A stretch of DNA of 64,000 nt, from positions 62,001-126,000 of the forward strand of contig JALUXC010000010.1 in NCBI GenBank assembly GCA_027019165.1. The letters are read 5' to 3'. Origin of the DNA: Pseudophaeobacter sp. (lineage in GTDB: Bacteria; Pseudomonadota; Alphaproteobacteria; Rhodobacterales; Rhodobacteraceae). Position 1 is the first letter of the stretch. Every line of letters begins with the position of its first letter. Positions 1-8,947 of this stretch are shown here, in pieces. Both the position numbers and the translations under genes were made by a program. The notes beneath the pieces are model-generated. The model was given only the letters and a program-made list of their open reading frames with translations, was not told the origin of the DNA and did no database searches.

Positions 1-2
1 AT

Positions 3-440
3 GCGTTGAATGCCTTGCGGATCGAAAAAGGGTATCGCGCCTGGAAAGGGGATCTTTCGACTGACTACACACTGCTCGAAGGCGGGTTGGAGCGCTTTGT
101 CCGTCTAGACAAACCGCAGGATTTCCCCGGAAAGGCGGCCCTGATGGCGGAGAAACAGCAGGGCGTGGCAAAACGCTTTGTCACTCTGATCGTTGAGGCC
201 GGCGAGGCGGACGCGCCATATATGTCCTGCATCTGGAAGGATGGGGAGATCGTGGGCGAGACGACCTCTGGCGATTGGGGCTATCGGGTTGGTGCCTCCA
301 TCGCGCTGGGCATGGTGCGCAGCGATCTGGCAATGCCGGGCACCGAGCTGGAGGTCGAAATCTATGGCCAGATGTGCCGCGCCGTGGTGCAAAAGGACGA
401 ACCCTTGTGGGATCCGCAAAATACACGCTTGCGTGCCTAG
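3..440 (+). CDS. GcvT-like / dimethylglycine dehydrogenase-like protein, C-terminal part (5' cut by window)
   Basis: The reading frame is open to the left edge, so the apparent TTG start at 6 is only an internal Leu codon. The visible ~145 residues match the C-terminal half of the aminomethyltransferase (GcvT) fold: a NALRIEKGYRAW segment typical of the folate-binding domain, then the C-terminal barrel with GYRVGASIALGMV. The same arrangement closes the 816-aa flavoprotein at 2488-4938, so this is probably the end of a paralogue or of a stand-alone GcvT-like demethylase. Its neighbours (homocysteine methyltransferase, GlxA regulator, dimethylglycine-dehydrogenase-like protein) point to one-carbon transfer from methylated amines to tetrahydrofolate. 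Whether an N-terminal FAD domain exists lies outside the window. Confidence 0.75.
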   Translation, partial: ALNALRIEKGYRAWKGDLSTDYTLLEGGLERFVRLDKPQDFPGKAALMAEKQQGVAKRFVTLIVEAGEADAPYMSCIWKDGEIVGETTSGDWGYRVGASIALGMVRSDLAMPGTELEVEIYGQMCRAVVQKDEPLWDPQNTRLRA

Positions 441-484
441 GGGCCTCCGGGTACGGCGCGTTCAGGTAACGCAAGAGGTTTGAG

Positions 485-1381
485 ATGTCAGATATTACTC
501 TGCTGGATGGCTCCATCGGTCAGGAGCTGGTGAAACGGGCCAAGGGGCAGCCGACGCCCATGTGGTCTACCTCGGTGATGCTGGATCAGCCCGAAGCCGT
601 GACGGCCGTGCACAAGGCCTATTTCGACGCAGGCGCCACCATTGCCACGGCCAACACCTATGCCGTGCACCGGGACCGTCTGCCCATGGGGGGGCTAGAG
701 GATCGGTTCGAAGACCTGATCGACATGGCGCTGCAAGGTGCTTGTGAGGCGCGCGACGCCAATGGCGGGGGCCGGGTGGCCGGGGCGATGGGGCCGCTGG
801 GCGCAACCTACCGCACTGACAAGACACCACCTGCACAGGAAGCCGCGCCGCTTTTTGCCGAACTGGTTGATCTGATGCGCGACCGGGTCGATCTCTTCAT
901 TCTGGAAACCGTCGCCTCTGTCGATCAGGCGCGAGGCGGATTGATGGGCTGCCAAAAGGCAGACCGCCCGGTCTGGCTGTCGGTGACGGTCGATGACGAG
1001 GACGGAACCCGCCTGCGCTCAGGCGAAGCGGTTGCGGACTTGGCGCCGGTGGTGGCGGAGTTTGTGCCCGATGCGGTGCTGATCAACTGCTCCCGCCCCG
1101 AGGCGATCCCGGCTGGCCTTGAGATCCTCAAGACCTTTGGCCGCCCCTTTGGGGCCTATGCCAACGGCTTTACCAAGATCTCGGAAGGGTTCCTGAAAGA
1201 TGCCCCGACAGTGGACGCGCTGGAAGAACGCAAGGATCTGGGGCCAGAGGCGTATTCGAATTTGGTGATGGGCTGGATTGATCAGGGCGCGACGATCGTT
1301 GGCGGCTGTTGCGAGGTTGGCCCCGATCACATCACCGAACTGGCCCGCCGCCTGAAGGCGGAAGGGCATCGGATCGTCTGA
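485..1381 (+). CDS. Homocysteine S-methyltransferase family protein (betaine-homocysteine methyltransferase-like)
   Basis: This 298-aa protein has the size of a single-domain homocysteine S-methyltransferase. It begins with the family's LLDGSIGQEL and carries the zinc-binding cysteines: Cys202 in INCS and the pair Cys275-Cys276 in VGGCCEVGP. The family transfers a methyl group from betaine, S-methylmethionine or a related donor to homocysteine, giving methionine in the cytoplasm. GAGG at 475-478 lies 6 nt before the ATG and supports the start. It lies 44 bp after the GcvT-like gene and just ahead of a GlxA-type regulator and a dimethylglycine-dehydrogenase-like enzyme, so a betaine donor (yielding dimethylglycine for the neighbour) is the best inference. 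The methyl donor cannot be read from the sequence. Confidence 0.8.
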   Translation: MSDITLLDGSIGQELVKRAKGQPTPMWSTSVMLDQPEAVTAVHKAYFDAGATIATANTYAVHRDRLPMGGLEDRFEDLIDMALQGACEARDANGGGRVAGAMGPLGATYRTDKTPPAQEAAPLFAELVDLMRDRVDLFILETVASVDQARGGLMGCQKADRPVWLSVTVDDEDGTRLRSGEAVADLAPVVAEFVPDAVLINCSRPEAIPAGLEILKTFGRPFGAYANGFTKISEGFLKDAPTVDALEERKDLGPEAYSNLVMGWIDQGATIVGGCCEVGPDHITELARRLKAEGHRIV

Positions 1382-1396
1382 CTTAAGCGGGGCGCG

Positions 1397-2374
1397 ATGG
1401 GACAGCAAGGCGGGACCGACAGCAGGACTTGGCACTTTGACATTCTGGTCTGCGATGGCTTCGTTCTGACCGAAATGGCTGCGGTGACCGATACGCTGCG
1501 CATTGCCAATCGCGTTCTCGCGCGTCCCGCATTCCACTGGACCGTGCGCTCGGCTGTTGGTGGGCGCATTGGCTGCCGCTCGGGTCTTGATGTGGAAACC
1601 GAGCCATTCTTGGCGCGGCCAGATGCGGATTTTGCATTTGTGCTGGGCAACACCGACCCCGGACACCCCGGCCTGTCCCTTGGCCGGGTGATCCAGAGCT
1701 ACACCAGCCGTGGCACCAAGGTCTATCTGCTGGCCGAAGCGGCGGCGCGTCACATCCGAAATCAAAGCGGCGCAAGCGGCCCTCATACGACCCATTGGGA
1801 AAACTCGGATCTTTTGCGCGAGCAGCTTGGACTGGACCCCGGTAGCCAGACTCTGGCGCATGAGGACGGGCTGGTGGTGACCTGCGCCGGGATGGGCGCC
1901 ACCACCGATATCGTTCTGGCGCTGGTGGGGCGTCTCACCTCTGCGGCGGTGCAGGTGACCGTCGCGAATATCCTGCTGCACGATCACATCCGCGATTTTG
2001 CCTCGCTGCAACCCTTTGCCGGGCACGCGCCCACAACTTCGGGGGATCGCGATCTTGATCACTGCATCCGCCTGATGCAGGCTCATATCGAAGATCCCTT
2101 GCCGATTGGGACCATTGTCGATGAGTTGGGCCTGTCCAACCGCTCGCTCGAGCGCAAGTTCAAAACCTTTTTCGGCACAACGCCAAATGGCTTTTACCGC
2201 GAAATGCGACTCGCCAAGGCGAACAATCTCTTGCTGAATACCACGCTCAGCGTGCGCGAGATTGGCCTCGCATGCGGGTTTCCCAACGGGTTTTCCTCGC
2301 TCTACAAATCCGTCTTTGGAATAACGCCCTTTGCCCTGCGAAAAGAGCGCCGGGCGCATCCCTCCGCAGGCTAG
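1397..2374 (+). CDS. GlxA family transcriptional regulator (DJ-1/PfpI domain + AraC HTH), GbdR-like
   Basis: The 325-aa protein has an N-terminal DJ-1/PfpI-like domain (about residues 12-180, beginning FDILVCDGFVLTEMA) and a C-terminal AraC-type double helix-turn-helix (about 215-320, with GLSNRSLERKFKTFFG and REIGLACGFPNGFSSLYKSVFG). This is the GlxA architecture, which includes GbdR, the activator of glycine-betaine and dimethylglycine catabolism in pseudomonads. It starts 15 bp after the methyltransferase and is followed about 110 bp later by the dimethylglycine-dehydrogenase-like gene, so it probably controls this cluster. The effector is inferred from context, not from visible residues. 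Confidence 0.8.
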   Translation: MGQQGGTDSRTWHFDILVCDGFVLTEMAAVTDTLRIANRVLARPAFHWTVRSAVGGRIGCRSGLDVETEPFLARPDADFAFVLGNTDPGHPGLSLGRVIQSYTSRGTKVYLLAEAAARHIRNQSGASGPHTTHWENSDLLREQLGLDPGSQTLAHEDGLVVTCAGMGATTDIVLALVGRLTSAAVQVTVANILLHDHIRDFASLQPFAGHAPTTSGDRDLDHCIRLMQAHIEDPLPIGTIVDELGLSNRSLERKFKTFFGTTPNGFYREMRLAKANNLLLNTTLSVREIGLACGFPNGFSSLYKSVFGITPFALRKERRAHPSAG

Positions 2375-2487
2375 CGTTTTTGGGCAGGTTCCGGCAAAGA
2401 CAGGGCCTGCGCTGACGTTTTTGATGCATTTTCTGCCGCCTATCCGTGGCACTGTGGGGAAAAGACATTGCCTGTGGAGTGCACAAG

Positions 2488-4938
2488 ATGAGCGATCTTC
2501 CAACCTCGGCCCGCGTGGTCATCATTGGCGGCGGCGTGGTGGGCTGTTCGGTGGCCTACCACCTGACCAAGCTAGGCTGGAAGGACGTTGTGCTATTGGA
2601 GCGCAAGCAGCTCACCTCGGGCACCACATGGCATGCGGCGGGGTTGATCGGTCAGCTGCGCGCCTCCTCCAACATGACGAAACTCGCGCGTTACTCTGCC
2701 GATCTTTATCTGGGGCTTGAGGCAGAGACCGGCGTTGCCACCGGCATGCGGCAGGTCGGATCTGTCTCGGTCGCTCTGACAGATGAGCGGCTTGAGGAGC
2801 TCTATCGCAACGCCGCCATGGCGCGCGCCTTTGGGGTGCCGGTTGAGGAGCTGTCTCCGACCGAAGTAAAAGAGCGATACGGCCATATCAACCTTGAGGG
2901 CGTCACCGGCGGTGTCTGGCTGCCCACGGACGGGCAGGCGGATCCGGCCAATATCGCGCTGGCCCTGGCCAAGGGCGCGCGCCAACGCGGTGCCCTGGTG
3001 AAAGAGCGGACCAAGGTCACCGGCCTCACGCGGGAGGGACGCCGGATCACAGGGGTCGATTGGGCCTCAGATTCAGGCTCTGACAAGGGGCATATCGCCT
3101 GTGACATGGTGGTCAACTGCGCTGGCATGTGGGGGCATGAGGTGGGCCGCATGGCAGGCGTCAACGTGCCGCTCCATGCCTGCGAGCATTTCTACATCGT
3201 GTCCGAGCCGATCAAGGGCCTGACCCAGATGCCGGTACTGCGGGTGCCGGATGAATGCGCCTATTACAAAGAGGACGCGGGCAAGATCATGCTGGGCGCC
3301 TTTGAGCCCAACGCCAAACCCTGGGGCATGAAGGGCATTCCAGACAGTTTCGAATTCGACCAGCTGCCCGAGGATTTCGACCATTTCGAACCTATCCTTG
3401 AGGCCGCCTGCAACCGTATGCCGATGCTGGCCGAGGCGGGGATCCACACGTTTTTCAATGGTCCCGAGAGCTTTACGCCCGATGACGCCTATCACCTGGG
3501 CCTGGCGCCCGAAATGGACAATGTCTGGGTTGCGGCGGGGTTCAATTCGATCGGGATCCAGTCGGCAGGTGGCGCGGGCATGGCGCTGGCCCAATGGATG
3601 GAGGATGGCGAAAAGCCCTTTGATCTGGGCGATGTGGACATCACCCGGATGCAGCCGTTTCAGGGCAACAAACACTACCTCTTTGAACGCTCCAAGGAAA
3701 CGCTGGGGCTGCTTTATGCCGATCACTTCCCTTATCGGCAAAAGGCCACGGCGCGCGGGGTGCGGCGCTCTCCGTTCCATCACCATCTGGCCGAGGGGGG
3801 CGCCGTCTTTGGCGAACTCGCAGGCTGGGAGCGCGCCAATTGGTTCGCCGAGGACGGCCAGCTGCGCGAATATAGCTACAGCTGGAAGCGGCAGAACTGG
3901 TTCCAGAACTCCGCTGCCGAACACCGGGCAGTGCGCGAAAACGTTGGCATCTACGATATGTCCTCCTTCGGGAAGATCCGAGTCGAAGGGCCGGATGCCG
4001 AGGGGTTCCTCAACCATATCTGCGGGGCGAATATGTCCGTTCCAGCGGGCAAGATCGTCTACACGCAATTCCTGAACAGCCGTGGCGGGATTGAGGCGGA
4101 TGTGACCGTCACACGGCTTTCAGAGACTGTATACTTGGTTGTGACGCCTGCAATCACCCGGTTGGCGGATGAAACGCGCATGCGGCGACTGGCCCGTGAT
4201 CACCGTGTCACCATCACCGATGTGACAGCAGGGGAGGGTGTGCTGGCGGTCATGGGGCCGCGTTCACGCGAGTTGCTGCAAAAGGTCTCTCCGGGTGATT
4301 TCAGCAACGCGGTGAACCCTTTTGGTACGGCGCAGGAGATCGAGATCGGCATGGGCCTGGCCCGCGCGCATCGGGTGTCCTACGTGGGGGAGCTTGGTTG
4401 GGAGATCTATGTCTCCGCAGACATGGCCGGTCACGTGTTCGAAGTGCTTCACGAGGCGGGGCAGGACATGGACCTCAAGCTATGCGGGATGCATATGATG
4501 GACAGTTGCCGGATCGAGAAGGGCTTTCGCCACTTTGGCCATGACATCACCTGCGAGGATCATGTGATCGACGCGGGGCTGGGCTTTGCCGTCGACATGA
4601 AAAAGGACGACTTCATCGGCAAAGGCGCTGTCGCCGCCCGCAAGGAGAGCGGCCCAAAGGCGCGGATGCTGCAATTCCGGCTGACCGATCCTGAACCCAT
4701 GCTTTATCACAACGAACCCCTGCTGCGGGATGGAGAGATCGTCGGCTATATCTCCTCGGGCGCCTATGGGCATACTCTGGAGGGCGCCATTGGTCTGGGC
4801 TATGTGCCTTGCGAAGGGCAAAGCGCCGCGGAGGTTCTGGCCTCTACTTACGAAATCGACGTGATGGGCACCCGGGTACGGGCAGAGGCGTCGCTGAAGC
4901 CGATATATGATCCGAAATCAGAGCGTGTGAAGGTCTGA
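2488..4938 (+). CDS. Dimethylglycine/sarcosine dehydrogenase-like FAD oxidoreductase with GcvT domains
   Basis: The 816-aa protein (start MSDLPTSARV chosen because the Rossmann fold follows directly) has a GGGVVG dinucleotide-binding loop at residues 14-19 and GTTWHAAGL around residue 49, where the family attaches FAD covalently to His. The N-terminal half is a DAO-type oxidase domain, followed by an FAO_M-like segment and a GcvT folate-binding domain with its C-terminal barrel. The family oxidatively demethylates dimethylglycine or sarcosine and passes the formaldehyde-level carbon to tetrahydrofolate. The substrate among methylated glycines is not settled by sequence. It is followed by a strong terminator, so it ends the transcription unit. 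An in-frame upstream ATG at 2446 would add 14 residues outside the fold. Confidence 0.85.
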   Translation: MSDLPTSARVVIIGGGVVGCSVAYHLTKLGWKDVVLLERKQLTSGTTWHAAGLIGQLRASSNMTKLARYSADLYLGLEAETGVATGMRQVGSVSVALTDERLEELYRNAAMARAFGVPVEELSPTEVKERYGHINLEGVTGGVWLPTDGQADPANIALALAKGARQRGALVKERTKVTGLTREGRRITGVDWASDSGSDKGHIACDMVVNCAGMWGHEVGRMAGVNVPLHACEHFYIVSEPIKGLTQMPVLRVPDECAYYKEDAGKIMLGAFEPNAKPWGMKGIPDSFEFDQLPEDFDHFEPILEAACNRMPMLAEAGIHTFFNGPESFTPDDAYHLGLAPEMDNVWVAAGFNSIGIQSAGGAGMALAQWMEDGEKPFDLGDVDITRMQPFQGNKHYLFERSKETLGLLYADHFPYRQKATARGVRRSPFHHHLAEGGAVFGELAGWERANWFAEDGQLREYSYSWKRQNWFQNSAAEHRAVRENVGIYDMSSFGKIRVEGPDAEGFLNHICGANMSVPAGKIVYTQFLNSRGGIEADVTVTRLSETVYLVVTPAITRLADETRMRRLARDHRVTITDVTAGEGVLAVMGPRSRELLQKVSPGDFSNAVNPFGTAQEIEIGMGLARAHRVSYVGELGWEIYVSADMAGHVFEVLHEAGQDMDLKLCGMHMMDSCRIEKGFRHFGHDITCEDHVIDAGLGFAVDMKKDDFIGKGAVAARKESGPKARMLQFRLTDPEPMLYHNEPLLRDGEIVGYISSGAYGHTLEGAIGLGYVPCEGQSAAEVLASTYEIDVMGTRVRAEASLKPIYDPKSERVKV

Positions 4939-4967
4939 AACAGGCCCAAACAAGGGTCATTTCAGCG

Positions 4968-5011
4968 AAACAAGAGCGGTGGTGCGCAGTGCGACCACCG
5001 CTCTTGTTTTT
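4968..5011 (+). terminator. Rho-independent terminator after the dimethylglycine-dehydrogenase-like gene
   Basis: A perfect 16-bp inverted repeat (4968-4983 with 4994-5009, 10-nt loop) runs into a T tract ending at 5011. It starts 29 bp after the stop codon. It separates the methylamine genes from rarD. Confidence 0.9.
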
Positions 5012-5064
5012 GTGCATTCCCTTCGCCTGCAAAGCTGCCATAAAGGCGGCAGAGGAGAGCCGAG

Positions 5065-5982
5065 ATGACCACGCAGAAACCAGAGAATGTCGACACCCCG
5101 CAAGGCCTCGCCTTTGCGATCACGGCCTATCTGCTGTGGGGATTTCTGCCGCTTTATCTGAAGGCGGTCTCTCACATTCCGGCGGCTGAGGTTGTGTCCC
5201 ACCGGGTGATCTGGTCGGTGCCGCTGGCAGGTGCGCTGTTGATCGTGCTGCGCCGCACCGATGATCTTCGGGCCGCCTTGCGCAGCCCCCGTACCCTGCT
5301 GATGGCCTGCATCACGGCGGCGCTGATCTCCGTCAACTGGGGGATCTATGTCTGGTCAATAGCCACCGATCACGCGCTGGATGCGGCGCTCGGATACTAC
5401 ATAAACCCCTTGTTTAGTGTCGCATTGGGCGCGCTCTTGCTGGGGGAACGCCCGACCCGCACACAGATGGTAGCCATCGCTCTGGCGGCAGCGGCTGTGG
5501 TTGTTCTGACCGTTGAAACCGGCAGCCTGCCCTGGGCCGCGCTCGGTTTGACCTTCAGCTGGGGGTTTTATGCCTTCTTCAAGAAATGGCTCCCAGTTGG
5601 CCCGAACCAGGGGTTTCTTCTGGAGGTGCTGATCCTATCGGTGCCTGCGCTTGGCTACCTTGGCTACCTCAGCGCAATGGGAGAGGGCCATTTCACTGTC
5701 AGTTGGCAGCAAAGCCTGTTGCTGATGGGCTGCGGCGTGGTGACTGCGGTGCCGTTGATCATCTATGCCAACGGGGCAAAGCTGTTGCGGCTGTCGACCA
5801 TCGGGATCCTGCAGTACATCGCGCCGACGATGATCTTTTTGGTGGCTGTCTTTGTCTTTGGCGAGGAATTCGGCCACGCCCGCATGATCGCCTTCCCGAT
5901 GATCTGGGCCGCTTTGGTGATCTATTCGGTGCCGCTGATCCGGCAGATGCGACGTAATCCGAAGGTCGGAAATCCGACCTGA
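5065..5982 (+). CDS. rarD: RarD-like EamA/DMT superfamily permease
   Basis: The 305-aa inner-membrane protein has about ten hydrophobic segments and opens with the RarD-type AFAITAYLLWGFLPLYLKAV. HRVIWSVPLA, ALGYYINPLFSVALG and GILQYIAPTMIFLVAVFVFGE are hallmarks of the RarD subgroup of drug/metabolite transporters. Substrates of RarD are not firmly known; chloramphenicol sensitivity has been linked to some members. A GGAGAG sequence lies about 8 nt before the ATG. It stands alone between the terminator on its left and the convergent SGNH hydrolase on its right. Confidence 0.85.
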   Translation: MTTQKPENVDTPQGLAFAITAYLLWGFLPLYLKAVSHIPAAEVVSHRVIWSVPLAGALLIVLRRTDDLRAALRSPRTLLMACITAALISVNWGIYVWSIATDHALDAALGYYINPLFSVALGALLLGERPTRTQMVAIALAAAAVVVLTVETGSLPWAALGLTFSWGFYAFFKKWLPVGPNQGFLLEVLILSVPALGYLGYLSAMGEGHFTVSWQQSLLLMGCGVVTAVPLIIYANGAKLLRLSTIGILQYIAPTMIFLVAVFVFGEEFGHARMIAFPMIWAALVIYSVPLIRQMRRNPKVGNPT

Positions 5983-5989
5983 TTCAGTC

Positions 5990-6700
5990 TCAAACAAGGG
6001 CCTTTTCGACTTCCATTGCTAAGCGTTCGCCCCAAAGCGCGTAGGCCTTTGGGTTCGGGTGATACCCATCCTCTGCAGCAAGAGCGGAGTCGCTGGGCAG
6101 GTCAAACGGCAGGTGGTGAAAGCCGTCGATCTGCTGCGAAAGTTGTGCCAGCCTCGCATCCAGCCGCCGCGCTTGCCGTCCCAGTGCCCAGGCCAGTGGC
6201 TGAGGCAGGGCGGGGAAATGCTCCATCTGCGGAACCCCGCAGGCGAGGATTTTCTGAACGTCAAAGCGATCTTTCAGAAGCTGTGCCAATTCCTGTTGTT
6301 GCCGTGAAAAACGGTGCTGAGATACAGCCCCGGTTACATCATTCACGCCAAGGGCCAATACGGCGACATCAAACCGTTGCGCAGGCAGATCTGTCAGGCG
6401 CTGCAATGTGTCAGCGGTGGCGTGGCCGGTTGAGGCCTCCAGCCGCCACTCTACCAGCCGGTTTGATGCAAGGGACCTCACCAGCTGCCCGGCAAGCGCC
6501 TGATCCTGATGCGTGGCCCCCACCCCGGCGGCGGAACTGTCCCCGGCAATGAGCAGACGCAAGTGCGGGCCCGCTCCCATCTGCCCCTGCCGGGGACCTT
6601 CTGGTTCCGGCAGGCGCAGAGCCCTGCGCCGGACCATCAGCCCTTGTGCGATCAACACGGGCAAGAGCGGCAGGCGCAGGATCTGATCGGCTGCAGTCAT
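5990..6700 (-). CDS. SGNH/GDSL-family hydrolase
   Basis: The 236-aa protein carries the four SGNH blocks: GDSSAAGVG (nucleophile Ser, about residue 54), a Gly in the STGHATADTL segment, GVNDVTG, and DGYHPNPKAY with the catalytic Asp and His. A hydrophobic N terminus (ILRLPLLPVLIAQGLMV) suggests membrane anchoring or export. Family members are esterases or lipases acting on acyl or acetyl groups; the substrate is unknown. The gene converges on rarD with a 7-bp gap. Confidence 0.8.
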   Translation of the reverse strand: MTAADQILRLPLLPVLIAQGLMVRRRALRLPEPEGPRQGQMGAGPHLRLLIAGDSSAAGVGATHQDQALAGQLVRSLASNRLVEWRLEASTGHATADTLQRLTDLPAQRFDVAVLALGVNDVTGAVSQHRFSRQQQELAQLLKDRFDVQKILACGVPQMEHFPALPQPLAWALGRQARRLDARLAQLSQQIDGFHHLPFDLPSDSALAAEDGYHPNPKAYALWGERLAMEVEKALV

Positions 6701-6734
6701 GGTAACGGAGAATATCAGGCTCTAACAAGGTGAC

Positions 6735-7145
6735 TTAGCTGAGTGCCTCGCGGAATTTCAGGAAGCGCGCATCGGTCTGGACCCGTGCATTCATCGCATC
6801 GCGGAGGGCACCGACAGATTTGTAGGGGCGCATGACCACCTCAAAAGTCTCGATCAGCCCATCGTCATTCAAGGTGATCAGATCCACGCCCACGGCATCG
6901 AACTCTCCGACCTTGCACTGAAACTCAAGCGCCCAGTCTTTGCCCTCTCCCATGATCCTTCGGTAGCGGAAATCGGAGAAAACCTGCCCCACGTGCCCCA
7001 GCACAGCGGCGACGGGTGCGCGTCCGGTCCAGGTTTTCCAGTAGGTGGGCGGCAGGAATCTCACATCTTCGGCCAGCAAGTCGGCGATCAGGCTCTCGTC
7101 GCCCTTGGCGACAACCTCCTGCATGCGGGTGATGGTTGGGTGCAT
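6735..7145 (-). CDS. NTF2-like / SnoaL-type small protein
   Basis: This is a 136-aa soluble protein when started at MHPTITRMQEVV, which is preferred over the upstream ATG because the preceding 18 residues are Arg-rich and unlike the fold. The pattern of an N-terminal helix, then ADLLAEDVRFLPPTYWKTWTGRAPVAAVLG and alternating strands, fits the nuclear-transport-factor-2-like cone fold used by SnoaL-like enzymes and binding proteins. No catalytic residues can be named. It is transcribed towards the SGNH hydrolase with a 34-bp gap, possibly the same unit, and is divergent from the pseudouridine synthase. Confidence 0.65.
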   Translation of the reverse strand: MHPTITRMQEVVAKGDESLIADLLAEDVRFLPPTYWKTWTGRAPVAAVLGHVGQVFSDFRYRRIMGEGKDWALEFQCKVGEFDAVGVDLITLNDDGLIETFEVVMRPYKSVGALRDAMNARVQTDARFLKFREALS

Positions 7146-7253
7146 GGTCTCTCTCCCTCTTTGCCACCGATCCTGCCCTTGGTGCAGGGAGCGGAGCAAG
7201 AAGGACGTCGCGGGAACTTGCCGCAGGCAAGGCGAGGCGCTAGGCAGTCGGCC

Positions 7254-7907
7254 ATGACCCTATCGAGCGATTACAATCCGCCGCAGGACCCTTTGGAGAT
7301 CCTGCATCACGATGCGCAACTTCTGGCGGTGAACAAACCGGCGGGGCTCCTGAGCGTACCTGGGCGAGGGGAACACCTCTCTGATTGCCTGCTCAGCCGG
7401 GTGCAGCTTGCCTTTCCCGAGGCGCTGCTTGTGCACCGGCTTGATCGGGACACCTCGGGCGTCATGGTCTTTGCGCTGACGCCCCATGCGCAGCGGCATC
7501 TGTCGATGCAGTTTGAAAAGCGCACTGCGCGCAAGGCCTATGTGGCGCGCGTTGCCGAGCGCCTTGAGCCGCGATCCGGGACGGTGGATCTGCCATTGAT
7601 CGTGGATTGGCCGAACCGTCCGCGCCAGATGGTCTGTCATGAGACCGGAAAGCCTGCCGTTACTGACTGGCGGGTGATCAAATATGGGCCTGATGAAACC
7701 CGGGTGCGGCTGACGCCCAAGACCGGACGTTCACACCAGTTGCGGGTGCATATGCTGTCGCTTGGTCATCCCATCCTCGGCGATCCTCTTTATGCGGAAG
7801 GGGCCGCGCGCGACTTTCCCCGCATGATGCTGCATTCCGAGGAACTGCGGATCAAGCATCCAGATAGTGAAGAATCGTTGAAGTTCCGGGCCAAGGCGCC
7901 CTTCTGA
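7254..7907 (+). CDS. RluA-family pseudouridine synthase
   Basis: The 217-aa protein starts at MTLSSDYNPP; the longer upstream frame is a shadow of the divergent gene. It holds the RluA signature HRLDRDTSGVMVFA with the catalytic Asp, NKPAGLLSVPGR and the C-terminal KTGRSHQLRVHMLSLGHPILGDPLY motif. The absence of an S4 domain and the small size match single-domain RluA types that modify tRNA and 23S rRNA at U746/U32-like positions. The exact RNA target is inferred, not shown. It ends one base before the convergent fucosyltransferase. Confidence 0.85.
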   Translation: MTLSSDYNPPQDPLEILHHDAQLLAVNKPAGLLSVPGRGEHLSDCLLSRVQLAFPEALLVHRLDRDTSGVMVFALTPHAQRHLSMQFEKRTARKAYVARVAERLEPRSGTVDLPLIVDWPNRPRQMVCHETGKPAVTDWRVIKYGPDETRVRLTPKTGRSHQLRVHMLSLGHPILGDPLYAEGAARDFPRMMLHSEELRIKHPDSEESLKFRAKAPF

Positions 7908-8753
7908 TCAGGCGTCGATCCGGTGCCAGCTGTCTGGCAGGATGTCGGGGTTATGCAGCTTTGGGTCTCCGAACCACTGTGCAGGACCGGTGACGCGCTT
8001 GTCCGGGTTCGGGTTGAGCCAGGCCGCCCACCAGGAGAACGAGCTATTGGCGATGATATTGTGTTGGCACAGGGTCATCAGCCGCATGTCTTCGAAATCT
8101 GTCTCCGGCCCGTTGAAATCGACGACGATCTTCTCGCAGGGCAGGGGCAGGTTCTCCTTTGCCCAATCGGGATCATCCGAAAAGACAAAGACGGTCGGCG
8201 TGCCGGGCAGGTCATCCACGATGTGAGCAAGGGCGGCCTCGTAATAGGCCTGATCACACAGTGTATGGGCGGCAAGGGCCAGATAATCACCTCGGCGGAC
8301 ATGCAGGGAAATCGCGTTGCTGCTTTGGATTCGGTCGGCCATCTCGGCGTTTTGACTGCTCGAGAATTCCGGGAAGGTGAAATCGGCGCGGATGCGGTCT
8401 GCAATGCCCGCAAAATACTTCTCGCTCTGCCAATAGCCGTGCAGATAGCTTCCGTCTTCCCAGGTTTCGAATGCGGCGTTGTAGCCGAGGCCGCGTTCGC
8501 GCCGAAATTTTGGTGTGCGACCCAAAGCGCGCCAAAGGGCATAGCGCAGAGGTGCCACGCTTTTGAGTGGTGGCAGAACGGCAGGCGCGCTGAGGTCGAG
8601 ATCAAAGACCCGTGTGAGCACTCCTTCACCGCGCTGAATTGCCTCTCGTGTATCAAGGGCGACCGAGGTGCACAGGCGTTCGGCCAGGGAGCGGGCGGCC
8701 GCATATTGGAACATCTGGTTGCCAAGGCGGCCATGCAGGCGGGCAGTGATCAT
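7908..8753 (-). CDS. Glycosyltransferase family 11 (alpha-1,2-fucosyltransferase-like)
   Basis: The 281-aa protein begins MITARLHGRLGNQMFQYAAA, the usual N terminus of GT11 enzymes, which decided the start; an in-frame ATG at 8795 would add 14 residues. SLHVRRGDY is the GDP-fucose-binding HxRRxD motif, and NSSFSWWAAWLN is the conserved C-terminal motif. The family moves fucose from GDP-fucose to a galactose acceptor of a surface glycan. No other glycan genes are adjacent here; the polysaccharide cluster is 40 kb away. An extreme hairpin lies upstream at 8909-8947. Confidence 0.85.
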   Translation of the reverse strand: MITARLHGRLGNQMFQYAAARSLAERLCTSVALDTREAIQRGEGVLTRVFDLDLSAPAVLPPLKSVAPLRYALWRALGRTPKFRRERGLGYNAAFETWEDGSYLHGYWQSEKYFAGIADRIRADFTFPEFSSSQNAEMADRIQSSNAISLHVRRGDYLALAAHTLCDQAYYEAALAHIVDDLPGTPTVFVFSDDPDWAKENLPLPCEKIVVDFNGPETDFEDMRLMTLCQHNIIANSSFSWWAAWLNPNPDKRVTGPAQWFGDPKLHNPDILPDSWHRIDA

Positions 8754-8908
8754 TTCGGCGGGCTGTCCATAAAAAGGCTGCGTTTGGTCCTCCATATCGG
8801 GGTGTCTGGCACAAGGAAAGACTGTTGCCGCCAAGGTGCCGTCGTCAGGAGACTGCCCCGTGGGTCTCCCGCCCGTCGTCACCCTTCCTGATGGAAGGGG
8901 TCCTCCCG

Positions 8909-8947
8909 TTGGGCCCGGCGCCGCGCAAAGCGCGGCGCCGGGCCCAA
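8909..8947 (-). terminator. Perfect 17-bp inverted repeat, probable terminator of the ior operon
   Basis: Positions 8909-8925 and 8931-8947 are exact reverse complements with a 5-nt loop, and almost all pairs are G-C. The repeat lies 71 bp downstream of the iorB stop in the transcription direction. No T tract follows on the minus strand, so it is not a canonical intrinsic terminator; it could also stabilise the mRNA end. Confidence 0.6.

Noticed and set aside
1019-2503. 494-aa minus-strand open frame
   Set aside because: It is antisense to the methyltransferase and GlxA genes, with a translation unlike any family; a high-GC shadow of the real frames.
3073-4068. 331-aa minus-strand open frame inside the dimethylglycine-dehydrogenase-like gene
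   Set aside because: Antisense shadow of a gene with clear domains.
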